Positions 11,166 through 23,751 of a DNA stretch of 64,000 nucleotides are shown in pieces. The notes beneath the pieces were generated by a model, which saw only the letters and a program-made list of their open reading frames with translations, was not told the origin of the DNA and searched no databases. Made by a program: the position numbers and the translations under genes. Source of the stretch: Amborella trichopoda (taxonomy: Eukaryota > Streptophyta > Magnoliopsida > Amborellales > Amborellaceae); the NCBI RefSeq assembly GCF_000471905.2, contig NW_006495778.1:914563-978562 (forward strand), given 5' to 3'. Each line of letters begins with the position of its first letter. The first letter of the stretch is position 1.

Positions 11166-14100
11166 GACCGGTCGATTGTTGTCCTTCAAGGGAAGCGAAA
11201 GGACAACATTCGAAAAATTTGTTTCAGCTTTATTACTTTTTTCTTCCTAGCCACAGGACCAGGTGAATGCCATGGAGATTCACGCAATGCTACAACTAGG
11301 ATGCTCAGACATTTGGATGCAATGTACAGGTCCATCCGTGGAGACTTTAAGGGGAGAAGAGACTTTTTTTAGGGATCATGTCGAAGTCCTCACCCTCAAG
11401 GGACTAATTGTGATTCTGACAGCTAAGGATTTTGTACGGACCTCGTTGGTTAGAATCTGGCTTGTCTGGGGGTCGAGTGTCATGCTGAAGGGCATTTTTC
11501 CCATTTGGTCTTGGTTTCTTTATTTTGGATAGACAGCAAAAGAGCCTTTTGTAGAAATTCGTCTGCATTGTGCACCAAATATTCTTTTGTAGGCAGGGTA
11601 CCTCAATTTATCGAGGTGATAGGCTTTGGGTATAACCCTTACCTATTGTTAGTAGTTTCACGTAACAGGTCCAACGTCATGGCTGACTTAGCTTTCTTGG
11701 GGCGTCTTTGGTTTTTCGGAATGACATCCTTGTTTGTTTGTTCTGGATGATCTATTGAAGGGCCTTTTATTGGTGTTCGTCTTCATTGTGCATCAGATAT
11801 TCCTTGACGGGCAGGGTACCTCAGTTTATCGAGGTGATCGGCTTTGGGTGTACCCCCTACCCACTGTTTGCGGTTTCACACAACATGTCCAAAGTCATGG
11901 CTGACTTGGCCTTCTTAAGGTGTCTCTGGCATCTTGGAGTGCATTTTGTAGCCTCCTGGGAATGATGCTCTTCTTCATGAGACTTGCATTGCCTTCTTTG
12001 CCAGTCCTGTATATTTCGAGTCCTTTTTACGAATGGACTCAGGCAGTCAGAATCTTGTCCTTGAAGCTCATATTTTTTGATTATGGTATTGTGACACCAG
12101 GGATTTTTCTTTAAATGTGGGCTATAGGCGCTTGTTGAGGCAAGTGCTACATCAACCTATTTATTGGTCCTAAGCGTCCTTTACAGATTTTCACTTGAAC
12201 TTGGGAAGCAGCATCGTAGAGACGGTTTTCACCAACTCCCTTTTATTTTGGGCACTTTTGCCCATGACCTTTCGGACATGTCCACCCTTATTTTTTCATT
12301 TTTACTCACGGTGCCCATTTGGGGTTTTCTCCGTGCCCGGGTTTTTAATTTTCAAGGAAGTCTTTTACACATGGTTTCGTGACCATGCCCGTCTGTCATT
12401 CATGGCATTCCCTTGTCAAGTATACACCATGCCCGTTATTGTTTTATGAAGGCGTGTTTAAGGTCATGCCTTTTGGACTGTGTGAAGCCTTTTAACGTCA
12501 TGTGGCCAGGACGTGCACTACAGTTTAAGGTCATACATCTGGACCGCGGTGTAGATGAATAGCAGTCTGTAGAGGCCACAGAATGAGTGTGGTGGTGATT
12601 TGACTCACTCTTGGGGAGATGGCACGTGGCTACCATTGAAAGATGGAGATGTATTGTGTGGAAGGTGAAAAGTGGTGACCCACTAGCTGACGACGTGTAT
12701 GGATGATAGAATGGCTTGCCGTTCTGTGAGCTTGGGTGAAAATCACTGGGGAATGATGGATGGTAGTGATGGAGTGAATGGATTCACTGGGGAAAAAATA
12801 AATGTGGTGCGCGCACAAGAATGGGTTAGTTAGGGAAGACATGCGTGAAGATGCACATAAAGGGCGTGTGCGCTTATGTGAGGGCGTGTTTAAGGTCATG
12901 CCTTCGGGACCCATGCAAAGCGATTTATTGTCATGCGACCAGGATGTGTATTATGGTTTAAGGTTGTATAGCTTGGACTAGGGTTGTGCAGTTTAAAGTC
13001 ATGCAGCTAAGACCATGCAGTTTAAGATGGTGCAACTAGACCTCCGCTACAGTTTAAGGTCTTATAGTTTGGACCATGATGCTAAGCCTTTTATCGTCAT
13101 GCGGCCAGGTGTGCACTATGGTTTAAGGTCGTATAGCTTGGACCAAGGCTATGTAGTTTACAGTCATGTACATAGGACCATGCAGTTTAAGGTCGTGCGA
13201 CTAGACCTCCAACCTCCACTACAGTTTCAGGTCATATAGTTTAGACCATGATGTTAAGCCTTTTATCATCATGCGACCAGAACGTACACTATGGTTGTAT
13301 AGCTTGGACCAGGACTGTACAGTTTAAATTCATATAGCTAGGACCATGCAGTTTAAAGTCATTCAACTAGACTTCCACTACAGCTTAAGATCATATAGTT
13401 TGGACCAAGACTGTGTGTCGCCATGTGGGTGAAACGCCATGAGGAATATGTCTGTGGATAGCTATCTGGCTCCATGGGGATAAAATGATTAAGGTTATAC
13501 ATAAGCAGGGGGGTCAAATGGAGATGGTGGCCTGATAAGGGATGGCAAGAGGAAGCAGACTTCACTGGGGTTTAAGGTGCGAGTGTGACTTCCCTAAGGT
13601 GAAAGATGGAACTTCATGGGGAATGGGCTCATAAAAGTTAAACCGACTCTTGAGGATAGAATGGCTTGGTGTGCGACCGACCCATAGGGATATAAAGGGG
13701 TAAGCACGTTCCTAACTTCATCAGGGAGCAATGGGATGCAGTATGGGTGTAATCCCTACTGAGGATAGTGGTAAGACACACATAGTGATAACCAGGTTCT
13801 GGCACGCGCGGCATTAGAAAATGCCCGACGCTAGCATGAAGAGTGTTTTAACACGAGCAGAGGCAACACACGCGATGGTAGCGTTCGTAGTGACAACATA
13901 CGCGGTGGTAAACTTGAGAACACAGCTGGCCCTGGGTTCACTGAGAACACAACCGTCGCTGGGTGATTGAGAACACAACTGACACAAGTGGTTAAGAAAA
14001 CACAGCCGACACTGAGTGATTGAGAACACATCCGACGCTAAGTGATTGAGAACACAACCAACACTGAGTGATTGAGGATGCAATTGACACTGGGTGTGGG

Positions 14101-15830
14101 CTAGTATTCAGGCCTCTAGCTCAAGCCCGACCCGATCTTGTTCTTGAGTTTTCATGGTCGGCAGTAGTCTTGCATTCGGGCCTCGTGTATGAGCCTGACC
14201 CAATCCAACCCACCGTCATTTTGCCTTTTAGGAGATGACTGGCATTCTTGGTTTATGAGGGGTATTTGAGGGAAGCTTCGCCTATATAAAGGGGTAAACC
14301 CCATTCTTATTGTTACACGAAAAAAAAAAATCTTAAGGTAAAAAATTGCTTTTAACAGTCAGGGCAAGATTTCCGGTGAGAGCATCGGTCCCGCAGGCAG
14401 GAATGTTTTGGCAAGCAGGGGCAGGTTCCAGCTAGGAAAGAGAATGCTAGCAGAGAAGGCTTGGATTTTTCAGATTTCACAATAGTTGCAGTGGGAAAAG
14501 GGAGTTCACCAGGGAAACGGGGAACTCCAGTTGTAGTTTGGAATAGCCAAAAAAAGAGGGGAGTTGGAGCAAGGAAGTTCCAATGAGCTTTTGTTGACTT
14601 TGCGCAAGTCGCGTTGTGGTTTTTCGGCATCTTGGAGAAAGTAAAAAGAGGTAGCAGAAGGTTTGCCAAGGATTTCAGCTGGTTTTGGTTGTTTTTCGGT
14701 GAAACGTAAGAAAGGGAAAGTCTTGCAGTGATTTTTTTGGTAGGGAAAAGGGAGTTTCCAGTGGAAAGGGGAGTTTCCAGCGGAAAGGGGAGTTTCCGAC
14801 AGGGAACCGAGAAGTTACGGAAGGCGAAGGGTCGCTTGCAGGAAAACGAGGGGCCTCGGGAAGGTTTGTAATCATTGGGGAGATGAACGGTCTTAAGCAA
14901 GAAAATGAGGGGTCTCAAGAGCTGAGGAAGCGTGGGGAAAATGAAGAGTCACTGGGAGGCAATCAGTCATAGTAGGAAGGGGCTACAGCCAGTGCTGACT
15001 TAGGATATGCAGCCGGCGCTGGTCCTCAGGAACCTAGCTGGCACTAGCATTAGAACACGCAGCCGACGCTAGGGTTTAGAAACACAGCTGACACTAGCTT
15101 CTTAAGATATACCGCCGGTGCTAGCTTCTTAAGATACACAACCGGCGCTGAGTCTCCAAAACCCAACCGGTGCTAGTCTCGTGCGGTGCAAGTCAGTGCC
15201 TTTGTCGCACAGGGCTAGTAACATGAAGCCCCTAGCTTTAGTCATGCGTATCTTTTGCCTCCTCGATCCTTTGATGAACTATGGTGAGTCGCGTTCCGCT
15301 GTGATAATGCATGGCGATGACTGGGGTCAATGAAGGGCGGTAACCCATGGCAAGGCCTGGCTTATGATGCCTGTTGGAAGCCAAGTCCTCCAACACAATA
15401 GTGAATTCCATGTCGTTCCGTGGGAGGGCACCCACTGTGAATAGGGTATGCTCTCCATCATAGGCCAGTTCCTTGTCAGAGAAGTATGCTTTGTATGTTT
15501 GACATACTCGTTAGATGAATTGAAGCTGACTCGCAAGTGGTTATGCTTCTTCTTCATGATGAGGGTGTTTCTTTTTAGCCTGTAACCATTCTCTTATCCT
15601 CAGATGCAAGAGCAATGCTTTGGTGTTAACTATTCTCTTTTCCTCATATGCAAGAGATTTGTAACAACCCCCCTAATAACAGGCTTTTGACTGTAACTTG
15701 TAACTCCTTTTAGCATAATAAAAAGAGTTAAACCTTCTTTGGACTTTCTTGCTTGCTTTCTTTTTACCATCCTTTTGATTCTTTGTTGTGTATAGAGTCT
15801 TTTTTAGTACATATCATGGGTAGTATTTCT
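11166..15830 (-). other. 3' noncoding region of element B, repeat-rich
   Basis: This 4.7 kb lies between the end of integrase and the 3' LTR, the place where Tat elements often carry extra or antisense open frames. I find no conserved coding sequence. Repeats seen: a tandem duplication of about 200 bp at 11585-11990 (both copies contain GGCTTTGGGT); the AACGTCATG..GGACGTG and TTTAAGGTCATATAG units at 12485-13400; about 33-36 bp units at 13880-14100 (ATTGAGAACACA); three copies of a GGAAAGGGGAGTTTCC unit at 14745-14805; and CCGGCGCTAG-type units at 15000-15180. A 188-codon open frame at 14352-14918 (minus) has no recognisable domain and overlaps these repeats. Confidence 0.6.
14281..14296 (+). 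promoter_or_regulatory. TATA-box-like site antisense to element B
   Basis: CCTATATAAAGGGG on the plus strand is a strong match to a plant TATA box and is followed about 35 bp later by a TTACACG / poly-A stretch. It points opposite to element B and sits in the 3' noncoding region, where the Tat lineage can carry antisense transcription units (element E has one). No long plus-strand frame follows, so any product would be noncoding or decayed. A chance match is possible. Confidence 0.35.
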
Positions 15831-16995
15831 TTAGGTATGGCCATTGATAGGGGGCATTGCCTCCTCTCCATCAGGGGGTGAAAGTATGTAGGCTCCATTT
15901 GGGGAGACCTTTTTTACTATAAAGGGACCTTCCCATTTGGGCTCAAATTTTCCTTTGTGCCACCCAATTGTAACAATCAGCCTCTTGATGGCTAGAACTA
16001 TATCCCCACGAGCAACTGAGCGGATTTTGACTGACTTGTTAAAGGCCCTCTTCATTCTCCCCTAGTTGAGTTCAAGGTTTTCCTAAGCCTCCAACCTCTT
16101 TTCATCGAGTGCGTCTAACTCTTGATACCGAAGTTTGACTCTCTTGTCTTCGGTTAGTCCTTGATGTACAGCGACATGCAGTGAAGGGATTTTAATTTCA
16201 AGGGGTAAAACTACTTCGCCCTCATAGACTAGGGAATAAGGAATGGAATCGGTGGCATTTCGTATGGTAGTGCGATAAGCCCACAAGGCTTTAGAGAGTT
16301 TCTCATGCCAGTTCTTCTTCGTCTTTGATACTGATTTCCTTAAAACGTTGCACATAGTCTTATTGAATGCTTCAGCTAGTCAGTTGGCTCGAGGGTGGTA
16401 CATAGTTGAGTACCTCCATTCGAATCCGAACTAGTTAACCAAGCGACCAATCTGATGACTTCTGAACTGAGGGCCATTGTTGGATATAACCTGATCAGGA
16501 ACTCCAAACTGATAGATGATGGGATGTCGTATGAAATTAGCTACTGTGGTCTCAAGAACTTGCTTAAGGGGGGCCGCTTCAGCCCACTTGAAGAAGTAAT
16601 CTGTTGCAGTTAGAACAAAGACATGACCAATTGCCGAAGGAGGGTCAATAGGCCCTACAATGTCCATACCCCATTGTGAGAAGGGCCATGATACCATTGT
16701 AGGGTGTAAGGGTTCTGGAGGTTGATGAATAAGGATCCAGTGTATTTGATACACTTGACACTTCTTGGCATAATTTAAGGAATCAGCAATCATCGAAGGC
16801 CAATAATACCCCAATCTGTGTATTCGTTCATAAAGTTTGGGACCAGACTGATGTAAGCCACAAATGCCTGAGTGTACTTCTTTCAGGACCTTATTTGCTT
16901 CTTGCGCGTCCACACATTTAAGAAGAATATCGTCAAATGATCGTCTGAAGAGAGCATCTCCTTCAAGGAGGGTATGCTTGGTGGACATTCGACGT
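15831..16995 (-). pseudogene. Integrase domain of element B (inactivated)
   Basis: Integrase inserts the element DNA into the genome. From the N-terminal end: a zinc-binding HHCC region (..EVHSG..GLHQSG.., about 16890-16840), a catalytic core with WGMDIVGP at about 16670, and a C-terminal domain with KWEGPF (15935) and a terminal PINGH just before the stop at 15831. Three reading frames are needed (16988-16431, 16355-16083, 16055-15831). Two key residues are gone: the second Cys of the zinc finger is Tyr (CQVY), and the second catalytic Asp is Asn (ISNNG in place of the usual DNG). It therefore cannot be an active integrase even apart from the frameshifts. Confidence 0.88.
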
Positions 16996-17329
16996 ACACT
17001 GTTACGCTCGGCATGATCCTCGAGGAGTCTACCATGTCTTAGAAAATTAGTGATGGGTTCTCTCCAATCTTCTACCTGCTCGACTTCTGTGCATATTGGG
17101 TCGAAGAACTCCAGTTCTTAATTTTGAACCTTAGGTCCCAGACCGCGTGCCATTTCGTGTTCAATCTTGATAACTTCTTTAGCTGATAGAAGTGCTCCAA
17201 ATGGGTAAGGAAAGCACTCGGGGAAGAGATTTCTCTCATCATCCACGTCCACCTCAGTTCGTAGTTCAATGTGTCTCCACTCTGCCACCCAGACAGGCGT
17301 GGGTCTCGATGAGGACAATTGAATTGTAG

Positions 17330-17672
17330 CCCCGAGTTTTGAAAGTGCATCAGCTTGCGAGTTTAGCCTCCTAGGGATGTGACTCAAGGATACATCCTCA
17401 AACTGGGCCATATACGATTTTGCAATATCATGATAAGGTTTGAGAGTGTCCTTTCTTACATCATAGATCCCTTTGAGTTGCCAGATAACCAACTCAGAGT
17501 CACCATAGATCTTGAGCTACTCCAAGTCTAGACCAATGGCTATCTCCAATCTAATTATGGAACCGGCTTCGGTAAGAGAGAAAGAAAGAGCCAATACTCC
17601 TCCTTTCTGAGTCAGAAATACTATTCCGGCACCTCCTCGGTCCAATTGGAAGGCTCCATTGAAATACATTTC
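17330..17672 (-). pseudogene. Second (archaeal-like) RNase H domain of element B
   Basis: This extra RNase H, between the normal RNase H and integrase, is characteristic of plant Tat elements. The frame reads from YFNGAF at the right end through GAGIVFLT, YGDSELVIWQL and NSQADALSKL. The third and fourth acidic residues (GDS and QADAL) are present. The first is changed from Asp to Asn (YFNGA), and a stop precedes LKIYGDSE. The conserved AEY motif is also damaged. The domain is recognised by these motifs and its position; its role in the element is not settled, being either plus-strand synthesis or template removal. Confidence 0.8.
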
Positions 17673-18130
17673 TCACATGTGAGCAAGCTCTGCACAAAAT
17701 ACTTCTTCATCAGGCAGGTCAGTTGATAAAGGAGATTCTGTTGGTACAGGATGTGCTGCAAGAAAATCAGCCAAGGCTTGGCCCTTGATGGCCTTTTGTG
17801 GGACATATGTGATGTCAAATTCCATCAGCAATAATCCCCATTTAGCAAGACGTTCTAACAAGCATGGATGTGTCGTGAGGAACTTTACCGGATCTGCCTT
17901 CGATATGAGATTTTCTTCATGATCGAGCAAGTAGTGGCGTAGTTTTTGTACTGCGAAGATTAGGGCCAAGCACATCTTTTCTATAGGGGGATAATTCTTT
18001 TCAACCCCTTGCATCCTGCGACTGAGATAGTACAGTGCGGTTTCTTTCCCTTCATCATTATTTTGTGCTAACAACACATGAGTGACTCATCCAAAGCAGT
18101 CACATACAGGATGAGAGGTCTTCCCAGTAT
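17673..18130 (-). pseudogene. Ty3-type RNase H domain of element B
   Basis: RNase H degrades the RNA template during reverse transcription. The frame 18077-17673 contains the family phrases NDEGKETALYYLSRRM, EKMCLALIFAVQKLRHY and FDITYVPQKAIKGQALADFL, the last a hallmark of Tat elements. The start (LYVTALDES, at about 18115) lies in another frame with a stop, so a frameshift separates the first residues from the rest. Confidence 0.85.
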
Positions 18131-18317
18131 TAGTGTAGAGAGCACTGGAGGATTAAGTAAATAATTCTTGATGTCTTCAAGGGCTGCCTGACATGCTTCA
18201 TCCCAGATGAACGGGGTATCTTTCTTTAACAGGTGTGTAAAAGGGTTTATAGCGACCTAAGAGGTTTGAGATGAACCTGCAGATGTACGCCAGCTGCCCT
18301 TGAAGAGAGTGGAGCTC

Positions 18318-19057
18318 TCATAATGTAGTTGGTGACGACATTTCTTGGATTGCCTTGATCTTGACTGGGTCAACTTCCAGGCCTCGATACATAACATTGA
18401 ACCCCAAGAACTTTCCTAAACGCATGCCAAAAGCGCATTTCAGCGGGTTCATTTTAAGCTGATGAAGGCGTAATCGCTCGAACACCTTTTTGAGGACTCT
18501 CATATGAACATCTTTCTCTTCAGATTTTACCACCAAGTCGTCCACATAACATTCGACCTCCTTGTGCATCATATCCTTGAAGATGGTTTCCATTGCCCTC
18601 TGATATGTGGCACCAGCATTCTTCAATCCAAAAGGCATCATTGTGCAGTAGAAGACCCCTTTTGGAGTCAAGAACACAGTGACATCCTCATCTTCTGGTG
18701 CCATTCATATTTGATTATACTTGGAGTATCCATCCATGAACGAAATATTTGACATTGAGCTGTAGGGTCAATGATCATCTCGGTGAACGGAAATAGGAAG
18801 TCATCCTTGGGACAGGCTATATTCAAGTCAATGCAAATTCTAATTTTGTCGTTCTTCTTCTTAATTGAGACAAAATTTTCCATCCACTTTGGGTACTTGA
18901 CTTCGTGAATAAAACCTACTTGCCTAAGCTTGGCCACTTCAGCGTCTATTTGCATTTTGAGGTCAGACCTGGACCTCCTTGATTTCTGCTTGATAGGTTT
19001 GACGATTGGGTCAATGGCAAGACGATGAACTACAACTTGAGGGTCTAAACCAGGCAT
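18318..19057 (-). pseudogene. Reverse transcriptase domain of element B
   Basis: The N-terminal part (19057-18668) has the entry phrase MPGLDPQVVVHRL, the finger region VKKKND-like (SIKKKNDKIRICIDL) and ACPKDD, but a short deletion removes the residues normally between CID and LN. The motif A region is shifted out of frame (SWMDTPS). The second frame (18704-18318) has MPFGLKNAGATYQRAM and the catalytic YVDD (CYVDDLVVKS) and ends in the thumb/connection. Two frames overlap at 18668-18704. Identity as Ty3/gypsy RT is clear; the copy is inactive. Confidence 0.9.
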
Positions 19058-20290
19058 CTCATGGTAATGCTAGGCAAAGATGTCTTCGTTTGCTCGTAAG
19101 AAAGCGGTGAAGTTCTCCTTCTCTTCTGGAGAATTATTCGCCGAGATGAAAGTAGGCCTAGGGTCGGCTTCATCTCTAAGATTTATCTCTTCAAGCTAGT
19201 GAGTTGTGGCTTGACCGCCTTCTTCTCATTCTTCTAGGGCCTCTTGCAACTCTTCATCATTAGCCACAGAGGTCTTCTCATTAACCATGAGTGCAGAAAT
19301 CGATGATCCTGACATCTTTGCTTCTAATAGAGTTTCGAGGTAGGTCAAGATTTATGTACCTTTCTCAAACTAAGAGATAGAAGGGTCAACCTCAAACATG
19401 GAAATCATATCAAGTTGTAAGAGTTTGATTTGGAAGTCACAAGGAGGTTGAGATTCAATGGTTGTGGGGTCATAAGCACCTTCATAAGAATCACTCGATT
19501 TTTGCATGGGTATCTTCAATGTTTGTCCCTCACTGGCTGATATTTCATAGACTTGTACCATGTGGTAAGCTTCCTGAGAATAAAAGCTCTGCCCCTTTAA
19601 TTCTCTTAGTCTCTGTTCAATGTCAGGCTCAGGGGGCCATTGGGATTTCTTTGGTTTTGACTTCATGTGCTTCTTTGAAGAATATGGCTCTGCTTTGGCT
19701 CGTGCCGCCAGGGCATCAGCAACTGTTAAGAATCCAGCTGCCTGAGCTAGCGTCTTTTTCAACTGCCTCCTGTGCGTCATAATTATATTGGTTCCTTAAA
19801 GTTCTTTATTAAGGGCCTCGAAGTCAGGACACTTCAAGGTTGTACCTACAGGAGATATAAAAGAGGAAGGATGAGAAGTAAAAGAAGAAGATGAAGGAGA
19901 AGGGTCAGTAGGTGAGAGACTTTTAAGGTATTCCCCTCATCCAACCGATTTGGGCAGCTTTTTGTGTCATCACCAGAATTGGACGCGTGCAGGAAGTCTT
20001 TTAGGTCTTTCCCTTACTTTGACCATTGGGGAGTGCTTTTAACGTCGTCACCTTCATTGGACATACTCCCAGTAGAAGATGGCTCGGGTACATCCTCTTA
20101 ATGGGGTAAGGAAGTGAGGAAGATCTTGTTGGGGATGAAGTCTTGGAAAGTCGGCAATGGGGGAAGAGGCCTGAGCAATTCTTGCTCAATTAATGGTTGA
20201 GCAGTCTTGTTTCTCCATCAAGCAGCCCTTAGTGCTCGTCTTCTCTTGACTTTCATTGACAGCGGTTGATCCGTCTCGCTAGGTTTATGA
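19058..20290 (-). pseudogene. Gag-pol linker / protease region of element B
   Basis: A long poorly conserved stretch between gag and RT. The 136-codon frame 19780-19370 (LAARAKAEPYSSKK.. QRLRELKGQSF..) has no domain I recognise. The portion at 20189-20001 is homologous to 63600-63790 of element F (both have VTTLK/DDIK..PQWSK-type wording), so it is a family-1 feature and not foreign. A protease should lie in this interval but I could not find a convincing D-T/S-G or DNG motif in any frame, so the protease is either too decayed or lies in the unclear part. Confidence 0.45.
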
Positions 20291-20299
20291 ACTACCCTA

Positions 20300-22250
20300 G
20301 CTTGATGAACTGCTTCTCGCCTTATGAATTTGAGTCTGCTTTGCCCATTGTAGACTCTCCATGATTGGGAAGTTGAGGGTTCAGCAAGATCTGAATCATC
20401 ATTACCCGGGTCTTTTGTTGGAAGGCCCTCTCACACCAGTGCAGCAGTGACTTGGGGACCACTTTATGAAATGCTATAAGACTCTTAGCATCCCTGTATT
20501 TTCTTTGTGATTATATCATGGAAACTGGCGCCCAAGTTGTGGCCCCATATCTAATGGTACGGGCACTAATGGTTCTTAGTTCCTTGAGCAAGGCATCGGG
20601 GTTGCCTTGCCGGTTTTGGTGTGATGAGGCCTTCTTGAAGCATTATAGTAAAAAAGGTGCAAAGAAGACTAGGAGCTTCGTCTTCCTCTTGGACTGTTAC
20701 TGCATGGGAGGCTTCAGCTGCCCCGAATGCCTTCTTTAGCTCTACAACCCTTCTGGATTAGGGCTTCGATAATATCTTTCAGCGTGTAGCAGTCACCTGT
20801 GGGGTGGTTGATCCTTCGATGATTAGCACAGTAATCAGCTTGATTATCGAGTCCAGTTTGATCAGGGAACTTGGTCTCTGGGAGCTCGATCATGTTTTGT
20901 TCGAGTAGCAGTCGAAGTAATGCAGGGATCCATTCCTTTTCAAAGGGGTACACCTTGTTTTTATGCCTGGTCCAATAATCATCTTGATTAAGGTTTGCAG
21001 GAGGGGGTAGTCAATTGTACGACTGTTGTTACTTGCCGGCCTGAGGTGCTTTCGTTGTGTTTACCCCTTTGGAGAGGTCCAAAGTTTGGGAGGGAGCCTT
21101 CTTTGGAACGCTGACCATGACGACTGCATTGATCACTCCTTTTGGTTGGTTGACCAAGGTATTAGTCCTAGAGCTACCATTACCCTGATTGTTCCCTGAG
21201 CTTGCAGACTATTGTCGTGACCAGCCACGGTGATGTGATAGGCTTTCTATGCGGACTGATTTAGGGATCAGCTCTGACATGGAGGTCGGATTAGAGAGCT
21301 CAACATGTAGGGCAATCTCAGGTCGCATGTTCCGCACACAGGTTTGAATTGCTTCCTTCTCTAGGGATTGGTATGGTGAGCAGTCAAATCTCTCTATCTT
21401 GATATGAATTGATCCACGGGCCCATCGAGATCTTGGGTCAAGGTGAGAAGCTCGATGGTTTGAACTTCTCTCTCGACCTCATAGAAACACTGGTGGAACA
21501 GTTTCTCCATTTCCTCCCACATATGTACTGAGTTTGGAGGAAGCCAAGCATACCATTGGAAAGTGGGCTGTTAAGGGTTTCAACAAACTGACGAAGAAGG
21601 AGTCTCCCATCAGCCGCTATCTCTCGACACGCTGCTTGGAAGTGGGCGATATGCTAGTTGGGGGATGTGGTTCCACTGAACAGCGGAAACGTCCCTTTCT
21701 TTTCGTCTGAGAGAAATGGAATCTGATCAATGTAGGAGGATACAACTTTTGGTAAAGCGTTGCTCCCTGCTTGCCGGGGATCCGCCAGTTCTTTAAGCTA
21801 TCGGTGACCATCGCATCAATATCTTCCTATGAGACAGGGTGAGGGACAAAATTGTCCTGTGAGGTAGAGGAAAGGGACTGCCTTGGAGGTGTATCGTCTC
21901 AGTGATGGGAATTAACCTCGTGGTTAGCCGATTATCATGCGGTGTCCATGCAATCAATCTTCTCCATCATTATACGCACCATATCTTCGAACTTACTCAT
22001 GTGCTCTTCCTAAGAGTCGTGAGGCTCATTTACAACCATTACACTGCTTGTTTCCCCAGGAGATCAGCATTAGCTGCAGGTGAGGGCTTGCGAACTTGAT
22101 GGGTCGCACGCGGCAGATCAGTCAGCAGGGGGTTGGCATGCCCCGTTTGGACTCGAGTCTTGTATGCCAATGGCATGAGGACCGATTCTTGACGGTCTTC
22201 GGACCCTGGCAGCTGAGTGGCTAGGTCATCGTTTATGACACTAACCACAG
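20300..22250 (-). pseudogene. Gag of element B, broken by frameshifts
   Basis: Gag forms the particle in which the element is copied. The match to gag of C and F is collinear: SLKN..YQKLYPP (21811-21700), the LLLRQFVETL block (21610), the capsid C-terminal region, then a CHHC zinc motif YCANHRRINHPTGDC in the 79-codon frame 20953-20714. In that motif Cys, both His and the last Cys are kept, but the Gly before the second His is Asn. The frame changes several times. It runs into the boundary with element C at 22250. Confidence 0.75.
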
Positions 22251-23507
22251 TGCAGGGTATTGGAAGACATTTTTCATCATCATGGGTCCCCGATCAATAA
22301 AGGTTAACATACAGTGGAAATTTCGACAGTCTCAGAATAGCCCCAAAACTGGCCAAGATCTTCATAAAGCCTCTCAAAAGTCTCTTATCAAGTTTCGTCG
22401 CATTCCAACATGTCTAAGGCAATGCAAACTGAGAAACAGTTTCTGTAGAAGCAGCCTCTGCCACCCTGAAATGGACCCTGCTATATTTTCTATCTCAATT
22501 TACTGTAGGACCACCACCATTGGATTCAGCATGGTTGAAAACCCCGGTGCTCAAATTTCAACTTGAACAAAAATTCCAGGAAGACGTTAGAGGCAAAAGA
22601 AAGAAATAGGAGGAGCCGCATGTTGTTCCCGTGCAGCCACCCTGCAACTCAACTCCATTAAAGAGACAGTCACAAACAGTGATTTATGATGCTTATATCT
22701 CCCTTGTCCTATATCAGATCATGCTCAAACTTGATGGAGCGTCTTCGTCTCATCGAGACGAGCGTTTTGATATGTGGCATGCCCCATGATGATTTGTGAG
22801 TGCAAATAAAAGCTAGAGAGAAGTTGCAAATCCGTGAGGAAAGTGCAGGAAAATCAACAACATTGTGCCTCGCTCGAGCGGCCAAATCACACCGCTCACA
22901 AGCTCGATTGACGTGAAACCCATTCCATCTCGTGCGTAAGGTCTAGGGCTAACTCTAGTCTGAGCTTCATAAGTGATAAACGATCGAATTTTTCACATGA
23001 AGCTGACGAAGTGACTGCAAATTCAATCGTCAGAATTCTAGATTCCGATCAAAACTCCAAAGTTGCAAAATCTTCGTTCGGGCACATAATCAAGCTGTGT
23101 TTGTTGCCCCGCGATCGTGACGACATGCTTAGTGTGATCTAGTAAAGAAATCATAGAAAAACATCAAGGAACGAACACACAATCGATCCAAAGTTTCAAG
23201 ATTCATTCAAATTTTAAGTCACATGATCGTGTCCTAAAAACACGATCCATGGCTCAAAGTTAGTATCGAATCGATCGACATGTCGAGCCCTACAAGAAAA
23301 CAATCATCTTTCAATCAAACGGACATTAGAATGACCTCGGATCATCCATGAAAAATCATGCACATTTTAGGCCAACACTGGGACTGTCTTGGAATTTCAT
23401 AACTTGTTAGGAACGGGCAAATCTGTCATTTTGCACCCTATTTTCTAATTTATTTTAATTTAGTTAAATCTTAATTTCCAACAATTAGGTTTAATGTTGT
23501 TCAATCT

Positions 23508-23540
23508 ACCCATGTTTGGGCACATTTCTATATATACCAC
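23508..23540 (+). promoter_or_regulatory. LTR C core promoter
   Basis: CCCATGTTTGGGC at 23510 is followed by CTATATATACC at 23528, a strong TATA box. The TGGGC motif is the same as in LTR A and B but the second half (CC) has changed to CA. Transcription is expected to start roughly 30 bp downstream, near 23560, just before the CT-rich leader. Confidence 0.6.
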
Positions 23541-23751
23541 GTACCATCATTGTACGCAAAGGCTTGAAACCCTTCACAAAAAGAGAATTTTTACTCAATA
23601 GAATTCCCTTTCCTTCTCATTTGTTGGGTCACGTTTGGAGAGAGAGAGTACGGAGAGAGAAACTCTTGGATTGGTAACCCTAGGCTCAAGGTAAATTTTC
23701 TCTCTCTTCTTCTCTTTCTTCTTCTTCTTCTTCATCTGAGTCTCCCTCAGA

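Larger units (their letters stand above)
7833..22250 (-). mobile_element. Element B: family-1 Tat/Ogre-type retrotransposon, 5' LTR missing
   Basis: On the minus strand the order is gag (about 22250 to 20300), a gag-pol linker, RT, RNase H, second RNase H, integrase (stop at 15831), a 4.7-kb 3' noncoding region and a 3' LTR (7833-11165). The RT-RNH-INT order and the added archaeal-like RNase H place it in the Tat lineage of Ty3/gypsy. The 5' end is cut at 22250/22251, where the plus-strand LTR of element C begins. Every domain carries stops, frameshifts or lost residues, so it is a dead copy. Confidence 0.85.

Noticed and set aside
14352..14918. 188-codon minus-strand frame
   Set aside because: Pro/Ser/Lys-rich, no recognisable domain, overlaps short repeats and has no counterpart visible in A or R3. 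It may still be a decayed extra ORF, but I cannot support it.
15238..15557. Two overlapping minus-strand frames (65 and 76 codons) just after pol of B
   Set aside because: No domain recognised, out of frame with integrase and beyond its stop; probably chance frames.
19370..19780. Protease of element B
   Set aside because: Position would fit, but I see no D-T/S-G or DNG active-site motif, so I list it only as a linker.
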